Source of the DNA: Scatophagus argus
Lineage: Eukaryota > Chordata > Actinopteri > Scatophagidae
DNA length: 64,000 nt
Assembly: GCF_020382885.2 (NCBI RefSeq)
Contig: NW_025421230.1
Coordinates: forward strand, 62,001 to 126,000
Reading direction: 5' to 3'
Shown here: positions 1 to 11,000 of the stretch, piece after piece
Numbering within the stretch: position 1 is the first letter of the stretch
Layout of the letters: every line of letters starts with the position of its first letter
Notes under the pieces: model-generated
What the model was told of the DNA's origin: nothing
Databases searched by the model: none
What the model saw: the letters and a program-made list of their open reading frames with translations, nothing else
Made by a program: the position numbers and the translations under genes

Positions 1-239
1 GGACTTGTGTTTTTAAAGAGTAAATGGTAATACATTTTAAAGACAGACTTAGAAAGACTTTAAAACTTTTCTTGTAGAGTTATGGTATCAGGTCAGGAAA
101 CAACATTGAGATGTTGGGTCATTCCAAGTAAGATATGGAGATGTTGGGTGTTATAACATCTCATCACCTGTCTGTAAAGGCCCTTTTACTTGTACATAGG
201 GTCTCATACTGAGATGATGGGTGGGAACAACACTCACAG

Positions 240-405
240 AATCCTTGGCTGAAGAATGCAGCCGCTTGAGCTCATGGTTCCGCTCAAGCTTGCATTACAG
301 CAGCCGCTTCACAACCTGTAGTTCTGTATAGAGAACCTGGCAGGTACGGCACCCAGGATCAGGTGTTCTAACTGGTTGGCGTCCTTGTTTTTTCCTCACT
401 GGGGG
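240..405 (-). pseudogene. Dead exon copy of the recombinase-derived gene (coiled-coil segment)
   Basis: Read on the minus strand, this stretch gives a Cys-x2-Cys segment followed by a heptad-like helix (CQVLYTELQ ... LERNHELKRLHSS). It matches, residue by residue over about 45 positions, the 3' part of the large exon at 13655-14356 (CQYLFAELR ... IERNDELKQLHSS). An in-frame TAA interrupts the helix where the intact copy reads Glu. No flanking exons of the same gene are visible in the first 240 bases. It is probably a fragment of a second, decayed gene copy that extends off the left edge. The match is direct; the decay is inferred from the stop codon. Confidence 0.75.
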
Positions 406-2103
406 CTGCAATGGAGATGATGTATGTAATGATGTCTCAGCTCTGGTGTTGTGGTGTCAAGGAGAGCTTTGCTTCAAGTTTTAAATTATATACAAATACA
501 CATGGAAAGTCGACCTGATGGTTTGCTGCAAGAACTGGTCAGTGGTTTTGTTTAACTTCTCTGGCCTCATCGGGTTGACCGGTGACTTTTGGTGATCTGT
601 AGCCAATTGTAGGCATTTACTACAATGTAAAATGAATGTTGGCACTGCAGTAACACTGTATGATCTGTGGGAGAAGCTGAATTGAACCCTGGTGGTTAGG
701 TGCCCCTGTGTGGGCCCTGAACAGAACTAGCCTAGGGAAAACGCGGTAGAAAGGGTGAAAATAATGATGATGGATGGTAGTGTCTCTGTTAGTTGTCTCT
801 CTAAGCTTTTGCTGTTTTTGCTTCAGCTTTTACATTCAATGCTCTTAAGGGGAGATGTTGGGTGGTCTATACTGAGAAGATGGTCTCCTTCCATCTTCCC
901 AGTAAACTCTGTCAGAAACCCTGCCCCTCCCCCACCCTTCCTCTTGATCACGTGAACGAGTTGTAAGTCTCTTCTGATTGACTGCTGACAATGGGGGCGC
1001 TACTTAGGGGGCTACTTCGGTGATATTTTCAGGACTGATAACTCATGTCCAGGTAAGAGTAAATTCCCCTTCTGTTTATGCTTTAGCACAGTATTTAGCC
1101 CACTTTTCTGTTTCTGCTCTGCTACAGTGCAGTTTTAGTGCAAAGTTTTTGCCCACTTTTTCCTCGATAGTTTTTGCTAATGTGTTGTTCTCTCGTGAAA
1201 TTGTAGCCCACTTTTTCTCGATCTTTTTTGCTAAAGTGTTATTTTGTGTGAAATTTCTGAGCTAGAGTTGGATGAGGTGTAGTAGAAATTTGTCCAATTT
1301 AGAATATGTTTTGGAATATTTTATACACTTAGTGTATTTATTATCACTCCCTCTACGATTTTCTGGGCTTTTTGTGATTGTTGTAGCTTAAAATGCCTGA
1401 TTTTGTGGAATTAAAAAAAAAAAAAATGTGTTGAAAGATATTTGTAGGCTTTATTTTCTTTACATCACAGGAGAAAGGCCATTTTAAACAATCTTACATT
1501 CTTGTAATCAACACCATAAGACAGGTAAATAACATTTTTAATTATAGTTATTTAGACGTTTAGTTTACATCAGCTCATGACTCTTCAAATATTTTTAATA
1601 CACAGATATGTAATTAATTATGCTAAATCTGTATTTTCTGAAAATTCATAACCTTACTCAAGATTTTCAAACAGTCCAGTTGCCTTCAGACTTTAGATGA
1701 GGATTTGCTTTACCATGACCTAGATGGTTAAGGATCTTCACAAACATCTTTACTCAAACAGATACATTTATAAACATTTTAAAAGAAACATACACACAAA
1801 GTATATCTGAGATTTCAAAAAAGCTACAAAACCACACTTGATCTTTGTTTTCTGAGATATTATAATTAGTAAACTCTTCATCCCTCATTCATCATAAAAG
1901 TGACTCTGATGGCTCTTGGGACTAAGAGGATACCTCTTACTCTCTCACTCAGTAAAACTGATGTAACAGACCAGTTTTCTTGTTCTATGTTTAACATGTA
2001 TATTCCCATATACAGTCCTTCCCTAACTGTAACCCTTATATTTTACAGTGAAACCCTGGCAGTGCAACCTGAATCTGCAGCCCACCAATCCAAGTACATC
2101 ATT
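406..2103. other. No gene recognised
   Basis: AT-rich sequence with no convincing coding exon. It contains short motifs around GATGTTGGGT (also near 100-160 and 860) that recur beside the L2 fragments at about 6970 and 33290, and a 13-A run at about 1413. The promoter and 5' UTR of the CXADR-like gene that follows should lie in the last few hundred bases, but no core promoter element stands out. Confidence 0.5.
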
Positions 2104-4489
2104 ATGCTTGTGCATCAACATTGCTGTCTCCCAGGATATTTCACCGGGATATGGACTTTTGCCATGGTGATATTATGCTCTCTTACCCTGGAACCAGCTT
2201 GTTCTGTAAAAATAATATCTGACAATAATTACTATTACGAAGCTAGCGATATAAGCATAACTCTTAACTGTCAGTTCACCCTTGATCCTGAGGATTTGGG
2301 TAATTTGGACATACAGTGGAACATTGTGCCACCAAACACGCAGGAAGATGACAAACTTATACTCTTGTATACTCAAAGTATCATTCATAATAATTTATAT
2401 GCCCCTTTAAATAACAGGATCTACTTTAAGTCTCCTAAGCCCCAAGACGGTGATGCTTCTATAAGCATCACTGACCTTAAGCTTACAGATTCTGGAAAGT
2501 ACCAATGTAAGGTGAGAACGTTAGCTGGAGAACAGATTAAAGACATTTTTCTGACTGTATTTGAGAGGCCAAACAAGCCAGTATGTTGCGTGGATGATGA
2601 ACCTGTGTTAGATACAAATATAAGGCTCAGATGCAGATCCTCACAAGGCACTCCACCGATTAAATACATATGGACAAAGCTCAGTGAAAACAAGATGCTG
2701 ACTCCAGATGCCCATTTTGATGCTCCAGGAGGGGACTTACACTTGGATAAGATCACAGAGAGGGACTCTGGAGCCTACCGCTGTACCGTCCAGAACTTTG
2801 TGGGTATGGAAGACTGTGAGCTTATACTCAAAATCACATCTCTATCAACTGTGATTGACGGCAATGGACATATAGCAGGAACTACAGCTGAAATTACAGC
2901 AGGAGTGGGTGTGAAACGCTGTGAACTTATACCCAATGTCACATCTCCATCAACAGTGATTGACAGACATGGACCCATAGCAGGTACTACAGCTGAAATT
3001 ACAGCAGGAGTTGGTATTGAAGACCCTGAATCTATACTCAGTATGACATCTGCATCAACAGTGATTGATGGACATGGACCTATAGCAAGTACTCCAGCTG
3101 AAATTACAGCAGGAGTGGGTATCAAAGGCCGTGAGCTTATGCTGAATATCACATCTCCATCAACAGTGATTCATGGACATGGACCTATAGCAAGTACTCC
3201 AGCTGAAATTACAGCAGGAGTGGATATCAAAGGCCGTGAGCTTATGCTGAATATCACATCTCCATCAACAGTGATTCATGGACATGGACCTATAGCAAGT
3301 ACTCCAGCTGAAATTACAGCAGGAGTGGGTATCAAAGGCCGTGAGCTTATGCTGAATATCACATCTCCATCAACAGTGATTCATGGACATGGACCTATAG
3401 CAAGTACTCCAGCTGAAATTACAGCAGGAGTGGGTATCAAAGGCCGTGAGCTTATGCTGAATATCACATCTCCATCAACAGTGATTCATGGACATGGACC
3501 TATAGCAAGTACTCCAGCTGAAATTACAGCAGGAGTGGGTATCAAAGGCCGTGAGCTTATACCGAATATCACATCTCCATCAACAGTGATTGACGGACAT
3601 GGACCTATAGCAGGAACAAAAGCTGAAATTACTGCAGGAGTTATTATTGCTGTGATTGTGCTCATCACTGTAACGCGCACCACAGTTATTTACTATCGCC
3701 GCAGGAAAGGGCAATATTCTTTCATACTGCACTCATCATTGCAGCTCAGTTGTGAGGAAGAAGACGACCCATTTGAGATAGTGGAGACTACCGACCCTGT
3801 GAGTAGCTGTCAGATATTCATATCTCTGTTTTATAATTAACTGCATGCTGTTTAGAATGCTGTATATTAAATGTGAACTCTGGAGTCAACTAGTAATTAA
3901 GGAGCAAACCAGTGATTAGTATACATTTCATAGCGTGGCAGCTGGAAACCTTTGAATGTAATTCTGTTGAATAACAGGACCATCTTAGCAATTAAAGTGT
4001 GAGTAATAATCCAACATCTATCTGTCCCTTGAATAAAAAAATCTCATGATTTGTCTCCAGGTGCTGTCTTCCTCTGCAGAGGACAATGAGAAGAATGAAG
4101 AAGAATCTATTGAGGACAGACTGACTACCTGTGTTGAAGCTAAGGTGAGGAGTATTAAGCTTGGTTTAATGATGTGTACACACAGAATAGTTATTTTTTA
4201 AAGGATTTCTGTCTATGAAATCTAAATTATCTAAATCACAAAATCTCCTCTTTAGGATTTGAGCTCCTCACAAATAGAAAAATCAGAGGACAGTGGATCC
4301 ATGGGAAACAGAGATGAGGTTGATGCTGAAGGACAGGTGAGTGGAAGTGAACTGGTTTAATTTTGTGTGCATGAAATCCTGCCATACGTGAACCAATATG
4401 TGCCTGTGCCCCATCTTTAGGAGCCATGTTCCCTGCACACAGAAAATGAGAAAAATGCATCCAACGAGGATGTCGCCAAAGCATTGTGA
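2104..4489 (+). CDS. CXADR-like two-Ig-domain membrane protein with repeat-expanded stalk
   Basis: Likely a type I cell-surface adhesion molecule of the CTX/CXADR family. Exons: 2104-3798, 4061-4144, 4256-4336, 4421-4489, all joining in phase 0 at GT-AG sites, giving about 642 residues. The chosen ATG has A at -3 and precedes a hydrophobic signal segment; ATG 2164 is an alternative. A V-type domain (Cys in TLNCQF, Cys in GKYQCKV) is followed by a C2-type domain (LRCRSS ... YRCTV) with the extra cysteine pair of this family. The phrase LDPEDLGNLDIQW is very close to CXADR. Then come eight 35-residue repeats, a transmembrane helix (IIAVIVLI) and a basic stop-transfer RRRK. The tail is acidic and encoded by small similar exons. 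Both Ig domains, stalk and membrane helix lie in one uninterrupted exon, unlike the multi-exon mammalian gene. No C-terminal PDZ ligand typical of CXADR is visible. The TGA at 4487 appears to result from a 1-nt phase change: the exon runs on to a good donor at 4497, and another exon (4571-4639) with its own stop follows. Confidence 0.82.
2803..3642 (+). repeat. Eight tandem 105-bp coding repeats (receptor stalk)
   Basis: Eight head-to-tail copies of exactly 105 bp, each 35 codons, so the frame is kept. Each unit begins with the last beta strand of the C2 Ig domain (GMEDCELIL in copy 1), continues through a Ser/Thr/Pro-rich linker and ends in AEITAGV, which in copy 8 runs straight into the membrane helix. 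Copies 4-7 are nearly identical; copies 1-3 and 8 are more diverged, so growth was recent and internal. Copies 2 and 4-8 carry an N-x-Thr glycosylation sequon (NVT or NIT). Confidence 0.95.
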
Positions 4490-4570
4490 AGCAAAGGTGA
4501 GCAGTATGTAGATGGTTTTAATGCTGTTTACAGATATATTGGAAAACAACATCTTTTTGCATCCTTTTAG

Positions 4571-4639
4571 GAGGCATGTTCTTCAGATGAAGAAAGGTCC
4601 AAGGATGAAGAAACCTTAAAGTTCTGTGTTCAATGTTAA
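4571..4639 (+). other. Downstream tail exon of the CXADR-like gene, bypassed by an earlier stop
   Basis: After a TTTTAG acceptor, an open phase-0 segment begins EACSSDEER and ends in TAA at 4637. It resembles the other tail exons (acidic with Cys-Ser-Ser), so it looks like the original last coding exon. The preceding exon is 76 nt to its donor, which shifts frame and stops at 4489. If splicing used a slightly different donor, this exon would be the true terminus. Confidence 0.55.
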
Positions 4640-4806
4640 CATCAAAATAAGACCGGTTTATGTGAACATTTAACTCAAAACAGTTCAGATTAGATCACAA
4701 AAGAGAACAGCATGTCCAGGAGGCACATCCATTCAGACCCAGCGAAGTTCCTACATATGTTGTCATTGAATTCATTTTGTTCGGAGTTTGTTTGTTTGTT
4801 TGTTCA

Positions 4807-4812
4807 AATAAA
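4807..4812 (+). promoter_or_regulatory. Polyadenylation signal of the CXADR-like gene
   Basis: AATAAA lies about 170 bases after the last tail exon, in a T-rich context (GTTTGTTTGTTTG just before). It is the first canonical signal downstream of that exon. Confidence 0.6.
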
Positions 4813-5138
4813 TTGAATTGAAATTGTTTCAACCTTTACTCAAACTTATGTGAAATGTATGATCTGTCTATAATTGATTAAAGACTCAGTCAGGAGGACA
4901 GGACATCCACAAGTGCCATGTCCCTGAGGACAGAATAAATGTTCTTGAATACATGTAAGTATTTGAGGAAGAATTCACATTTGTTCAAAGTCTTTGAAAG
5001 GGTCTCAAACTTAAAAGTTGGGTGTTTTAGCTTTTTGATACGGAGAAAGTGGTCTTCAATAATCTCATGAATGCTGGAGTCAAACTTAAGTTACTTCCTG
5101 TTATGTGAGACAAAGGGGTCATGACTGTATCTTCATAC

Positions 5139-5602
5139 TGTTATCAGCTATCGCTGAAGAGATGAAGGATCCAAACGCAGATTCTCGCTTTGAGATTTAT
5201 TTATAGTCAAAAGAAAGAATAACAAAAGGTGTCCTCTGAAAGAGGGTTTCAAAAGACGGGCAGAGAAAACACGACGAAGGACGCCACCACCGCTGGACAG
5301 GGAACTGGAGATGGCGATCTGAAAGAGAAAAGATTATCAGACGACAAAAGAGACTTTCAAAGGTTTCTAAAGGTTGCCGTAGTACTACTGTGGGGAAAAA
5401 CTGAAGAATTGGCGGAGAGTAGATGCGGACCAGGTCCTTAAGTAAGAAGCAGTGATCAGGAAGCAGGTCGGCTTAATGACACAGGTGATTTCACTCGACT
5501 CCAATTCCCCGTCCTGCCGGCACAGCTGTCCCCGGTGTGCCTGAAGGAAAAGAACAAAAAACTAAAACAAGAGCAGCCTAATACCCGGCCACAATCCTAA
5601 CA
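5139..5602 (-). mobile_element. Solo LTR of a Ty3/Gypsy-like retrotransposon
   Basis: A 464-bp unit starting TGTTA and ending TAACA is flanked on both sides by the 5-bp duplication CATAC (5134-5138 and 5603-5607). On the minus strand it begins TGTTAGGATTGTGGCC and carries an AATAAA signal near its end (plus-strand TTTATT at about 5197). No internal retrotransposon sequence adjoins it, so it is a solo LTR left by recombination. Family assignment is by general look; the boundaries and duplication are seen directly. Confidence 0.85.
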
Positions 5603-5689
5603 CATACACCCACATTTCGTCAAAGGGCTCTCAGTCATTCTCTAGACAACTTTCTATTTTTAATAATTTCCCTTGTATAGGGCACATTA

Positions 5690-6962
5690 CGTACCACACG
5701 TACCACAGGGCTGTGTGCTGAGCCCATTCCTCTACTCCCTCTTCACACGTGACTGTAGGCCTGCACATGGATCCAATTCCATCATCAAATTTGCTGATGA
5801 CACCACAGTTATTGGCCTCATCAGCAACGACGATGAGACAGCATACAGGGAGGAGGTACAGCACCTGGCCACATGGTGTGCAGACAACAACCTGCTCCTT
5901 AACACCAGCAAGACAAAGGAGCTCATTGTGGACTTCAGGAGGGAGAGAGGAGGCACGCATGCCCCATACACATCAACGGGATGACGGTTGAACGTGTCTC
6001 CAGCTTCAAGTTCCTGGGGACCTGCATCTCAGAGGACCTGACCTGGACCACCAACACCTCCAGCCTTGTGAAGAAGGCTCACCAGCGCCTCTTTTTCCTG
6101 AGGACACTGAAGAAACACCATCTGTCTTCAGCCATCCTGGTGAATTTCTTCCGCTGTGCAATTGAAAGCATCCTGACCAGCTGTGTCACAGTATGGTATG
6201 GGAACTGCTCAGTTGCAGACCGCAAGGCGCTACAACAAGTGGTGAAAACCGCCCAGCGCATCACAGGGACTCCACTTCCAGCCCTTGAAGACATCCAGAG
6301 GAATCGCTGTCTGCGTCGAGCTCGCAGCATCCTCAAGGACTCCTCCCACCCTGCTCATGGTCTGTTTGCACTCTTGCCGTCTGGCAAGCGCTTCAGGAGC
6401 CTCAAGGCCAGGACCAGCAGGCTGAGCAACAGCTTCTTCCCCAGGGCTGTCTCCTTACTGAACTCAGCCCCCCACTAACACCCTCATCCTACACCACACT
6501 CCACTACACCACCCTATCCTAACTGAGTACTACATACTGAGTGTTGCACTAGTTCCTCTACCTCACTGTTAATATAGTTAGACTACTGCCTATCGTTGTA
6601 TACACTATATTGTCCATTGCACTAGTGATTTATAGCTTAATTTAACATCTGTAAATATCATTTGTAAATTGTGTTATAGTTTCCGCCTACACTGGATGCA
6701 CATTTAAGCACATATCCATCTGTATAGTATGTTCATAGTACTTAGAAACACTGTATTTTATGACAACTACCTGTATATCATGTTTATATTATATCTGTAG
6801 CATAGACACCTGTACATACCCTGTACATACTGTAAATTACTGTATACCTGGCACTTACTGCTTATTGCACTTCTGGTTAGATGCCAAACTGCGTTTCGTT
6901 GCATTGTACTTGTACATGTGTAATGACAATAAAGTTGAATCTAATCTAATCTAATCTAATCT
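5690..6962 (+). mobile_element. 5'-truncated non-LTR retrotransposon (Rex/CR1-like)
   Basis: It starts inside the reverse transcriptase at QGCVLSPFLYSL, includes the catalytic FADDT motif (about 5790), and runs to the C-terminal region ending SLLNSAPH at 6478. A frameshift near 5975 splits the reading frame. The 3' UTR ends AATGACAATAAAG followed by a (TCTAA)n tail. The 3' half is nearly identical to 59831-60422. Transcription of the element was plus strand. It is not functional. Confidence 0.9.
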
Positions 6963-7625
6963 AGAAAGTAGGGTCTATACTGCAATGTTGGATCTGCAGT
7001 ATAAATCCAAAATCTCCATGTTAGTCCCTTGTCCTGATGCTCTGTCATAAAGGAATGTTTTAAGCCTTGACTTAAATGTGTCTGCCTCTCTGACAAATGG
7101 AGAGAGCTGTTTCCACAGTAAAGGACCCCAGTAAATGAAGGCTCTACCTCCCAGTCTATTTTTAGAGATACTGGGAGTCACTAACAGACCTGCATTCTGG
7201 GAGCGAAGTGCTCTGGCAAGACAGTATGGAATGATGAGGTCTTCCAGATAAGATGGAGTTTTGTCATTAAGAGCCTCATAAGTCAGCAGAAGGATTTTGA
7301 AGTCTATTTTAAATCCTACAGAAAGTCAATGGAGAGAAGCTAAAATGGGAGAGATGTGCTCTCTCTTACTAGCTCCTGTCAACAGCCTTGTCGCAGCTTT
7401 CTGGCCGAGCTGGAGACTCCTTGGAAAGTTTTTCGGACATCCTGACAAAAGAGAGTTACAGTAGTCCAGCCTGAAAGGGATAAACGCATGGACCAGTTTC
7501 TCAGCATCATTCTGAAAAACGATATTCCCAGTCTTAGCTATACTGCGCAGGTTGCGCAGGTGAAAGAAGGCTGTCCTAGATACTGTTGTAATAAAGAAAC
7601 TATTACTGAAATGTTGGGTTTAAGC
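6963..7625 (-). mobile_element. L2-type LINE fragment
   Basis: Minus-strand translation reads through the L2 reverse-transcriptase C-terminus ([12 protein letters not shown]-like, HISPILASLHWL-like, then [29 protein letters not shown]). It begins directly after the tail of the preceding LINE. A related, more broken copy is at 32865-33190, sharing the same outer edge (ATGTTGGGTTTAAGCAGGC). Confidence 0.8.
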
Positions 7626-7951
7626 AGGCAAATTGGGTCAGACCCAATTTCAGTGTCAGGCAAAGGTCATGCCACTGACGTCTCATTTGTCTTATGACTC
7701 TGGAACATCAAAAATGTCACTCCAATATCAAGAGCCCATCAGTTCAGATTTCTGCCAGAAAAATGTGGACACTAGATATGTTTTGATGTTAGTGAGACCA
7801 ACTGATCTTGGAAATGTACATTATTGTTTATATTACAACTCTAAACTAATTTGTAGTTTATGAAACTGGCTGCAGTGTAAATGTATTGTCAGAATATTGT
7901 CATTGTGTAAAACAGGAAATAAAATGTAACATGATACACTCTTGCTGACTT

Positions 7952-7957
7952 TTTATT
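7952..7957 (-). promoter_or_regulatory. Candidate poly(A) signal of the recombinase-derived gene
   Basis: Plus-strand TTTATT reads AATAAA on the minus strand, about 135 bases after the stop codon of the minus-strand gene. It is the nearest canonical signal. An AATAAA on the plus strand at about 7917 belongs to no recognised gene. Confidence 0.5.
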
Positions 7958-8090
7958 TCAAAACAATGTTTAAATTGAAATATTTAAGAACAGAATCAAC
8001 ATTTTACAAAAAAAAAATCCTGCTGTGAGTCATTATTTTGTTCTTTTATGTGAAAACGTTTTCCCTCTTGCTTTTCACTTTTTCTTTACA

Positions 8091-11000
8091 TCATCTTTTT
8101 TTCCTCTCTCCTGCTCCATGTTGTCCTCTTCTCCTCAGACACCTCCTCTCCTCTTTCATTGCCTCTTCTTCACCTGGTCCTTTTCTCTTTGGACACCCTC
8201 TCCCTGCTTTGACCTCTTTGTCTCCATGTTGTCCTCTTCTCCTCAGACACCTCCCCTCCTCTTTCACTGCCTCTTCTTCACCTGGTCCTTTTCTCTTTGG
8301 ACACCCTCTCCCTGCTTTGACCTCTTTGTCTCCATGTTGTCCTCTTCTCCTCAGACACCCCCCCTCGTCTTTCACTGCCTCTTCTCCACCTGGTCCTTTT
8401 GTCCTTGGACGCCCTCTCCCCGCTTTGACCTCTTTGTCTCCATGTTGTCCTCTTCTCCTCAGACACCTCCCCTCCTCTTTCACTGCCTCTTCTCCACCTG
8501 GTCCTTTTCTCCTTGCAGGCTCTCTCTCAGCTTTGACCTCTTTGTCTCCATGTTGTCCTCTCTCCTTTGTCACTTCTTTTACATGTCGTTCTTCTTTCCT
8601 CTGATGCTCCTCCTGCAGCTTCATCCTTTCCTCCTCACAGGTCTTTCTCTCCTCCTCTTCTGATGGCTCTTGTCTTTTAATTTTCACTGTAGTGTCACAA
8701 AACTTGGTTTCATCAGAAGTCTTTTCTGTCTCTGATTTAGTCACTGCACAAACATTCTGTGACTGTTTTGCCAAGATGTCAGCAGTGGCTGGGCTTACAT
8801 AAACCTGAATCATCTGCAAAAGAGTGACAAAACATCAGAAACAAGTGGTCATAGAAAACATACCAAGTCCTATTCCCCAGATTTGTTAAACTAAAGTGTG
8901 CAGCCATATTTGCCTTTTTTGTACTTTCATATACACAGAAAGAAACCCTGTTAGCAGATACACAGCACATACAAGTTTCTTGATATTAGTGGCTTTGATG
9001 TCGAAAAGTGTTCAACGAAATTTGGTTGAGCTCCAGTGTGACTCTTATCATACTTACTGCCAGTGTCTTTAAAGTGGGACAATTCAATTTGACAGATAAA
9101 GTCTGCAATTTTGTATTCTGTGAATGCAAAAGGAAAAATGATGACATAAATAGGAGCAAAGGAGAAATACTACTATAATTTAGAATTGCAACAACCTTCA
9201 AACAGAAAAATTTGGTGGATATTACAGATTAGGGAAATTATGGCTAGTTTGACTTCACTTCCTCTCCTTACCTCCACTGTTGTCACTTATATCATCATCA
9301 TGAAATGTTATTGTCATGGTTATGACTGGGTGGGACTGGTTTACTAAACTGGAGCTCTCACCTGACTGTTCCTGGGTGTGGGTGCAGGCCATTTCTTTTG
9401 CAGCTGGGGAACCCTTCGCTTCACACTGGTCTCTTCTTCCTCCTCCTCCTCTTCCTCCTCTTCCTCCTCTTCTTCTGTTCCATTCTTTGGGGGCTGCCAA
9501 TCAACTGACCCCTCATCTTCAGAGGAGCTCAGCTCAGAGCCCTGATTTAATGAGACAAAGAGTTATTTTTCTTACTTAGGACACAAACATTATTCTAAGC
9601 ACAGAAACTACTAAAGACAACTCTTGCCAGTCTGTTCCTGGGTGTGGGTGCAGGCCATTTCTTTCGCAGCTGGGGAACCCTTCGCTTCACACTGGTCTCT
9701 TCTTCCTCCTCCTCCTCTTCCTCCTCTTCTTCTTCTGTTCCATTCTTTGGGGGCCAATCATCTGACCCCTCATCATCAGACGAGCTCACCATCTGTTTTA
9801 GATAAGATGAAATGATCTTTTTCTCACTCACTTACCCTATACACTGAAACTGATGAAGACGACTCGTACTGATCTTTGACTGGCTGAGGATAGCTCTTTC
9901 TTGTGTAAGTTTAGAACCCTTCCAGTCACCTGCTGCTTGTTTCCATGGTTCTTCTTTTCAGGTTCTTGCATGACCTTCCTTGTGTCCTCCTGAGGTGATT
10001 CTGTCACCACCTCGTCATAGTCTGCACCTGCCCTCTTGCTCCTCTCTTTCTTCTTCTTTTCCTTATCTGCATAGCTTGACACTGCCATCATCGTCAATGC
10101 TCTGCTCTGAACTGTGTACGCTGTCGGGTCATCCGCTGTAAAATGAAAGGTTAAAATCATAAACTGATACTATTCAAGCCAACAGAATTGTTTTTCAATT
10201 TTTTATGCTGATGTAACCTTGGTAAAATCTTTTGGCTGTTTGGGGATCATGGCACATGAATGATGCTACCCTCTCATATTTTTCAAGTCCCAGCTGCCGC
10301 TTGGCCTGATGGGAGAAATCATGCACAAAGTACATAAGATAAAAATGTTGCACCTTGTAATAATAATAATAATAAAGACTTTAAAGGAACAAAAATGTGT
10401 CTTACAAAAGTGGCAACAGAAGAACGTAACATATTGAATGTGGGGCCAGGACCCAGATTCAGTCCTTCCCAGGCACCCTTAAAATACTCTGGGAGTTTCA
10501 ACAAGGGCCCTCCAACAGTGGTATGAAAAAACGTGGATGCCTCTGAGCCTCCCTCAATTTGACCACGAAGTCTGTTGTAACGCCTGAACCAGGCATACTC
10601 CTCTGGTTTCAGTGGTATGGCTGCTTGCCCAAAGTATCTCTGGGTTTTGTGCTCCTGAATCTATTTTTAAAAGACATTTGATTAGTGTTTCTAGCTAAGG
10701 TGTTAAACAATAGATGCATGTTGTGTTCACTTGTTTCATTTTAATATTTGTACTTACACGAATGACACGACAACCTCTTGTAGTCTTTTCAGCAGTCTTG
10801 ACCTCTTTCACGGTCATGTTGGTGATTACTCCCTTCCGATGTCCAGTTGTTGCAATGAGAAACCCACCAAGTAGTCCAAAAAACAGTCTGAGTTTCCTTA
10901 TGTTATGTGGTTCCTTCGCAAGATCATCTTTTAAAGAAGAGGAACAACATTTTATGCATGAGCGTTCAAAGACAGTCACTTTTAGGTCTGGAGCTGATTT

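Noticed and set aside
960-1030. A retroviral primer-binding site suggested by TGGGGGCGCT
   Set aside because: The match to a tRNA 3' end is only partial, and no LTR ends or internal retroviral sequence flank it.
2775-3152. Long minus-strand open frame opposite the receptor repeats
   Set aside because: It is the antisense shadow of the 105-bp coding repeats; it has no splice or domain support.
2803-3642. Regularly spaced repeats that might suggest a CRISPR-like array
   Set aside because: Units are contiguous 105-bp coding repeats without spacers, in a eukaryotic genome.
8025-8663. Plus-strand open frames of about 200 codons rich in Ser, Leu and Pro
   Set aside because: They are the complement of the 108-bp repeats in the minus-strand exon, which has an acceptor, matching phase and a polar composition expected of a real exon.
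9255-9361. An extra exon of the recombinase-derived gene ending at the donor GTAAGG near 9270
   Set aside because: The gap to the previous donor at 9361 is far too short for a vertebrate intron, and the frame does not join.
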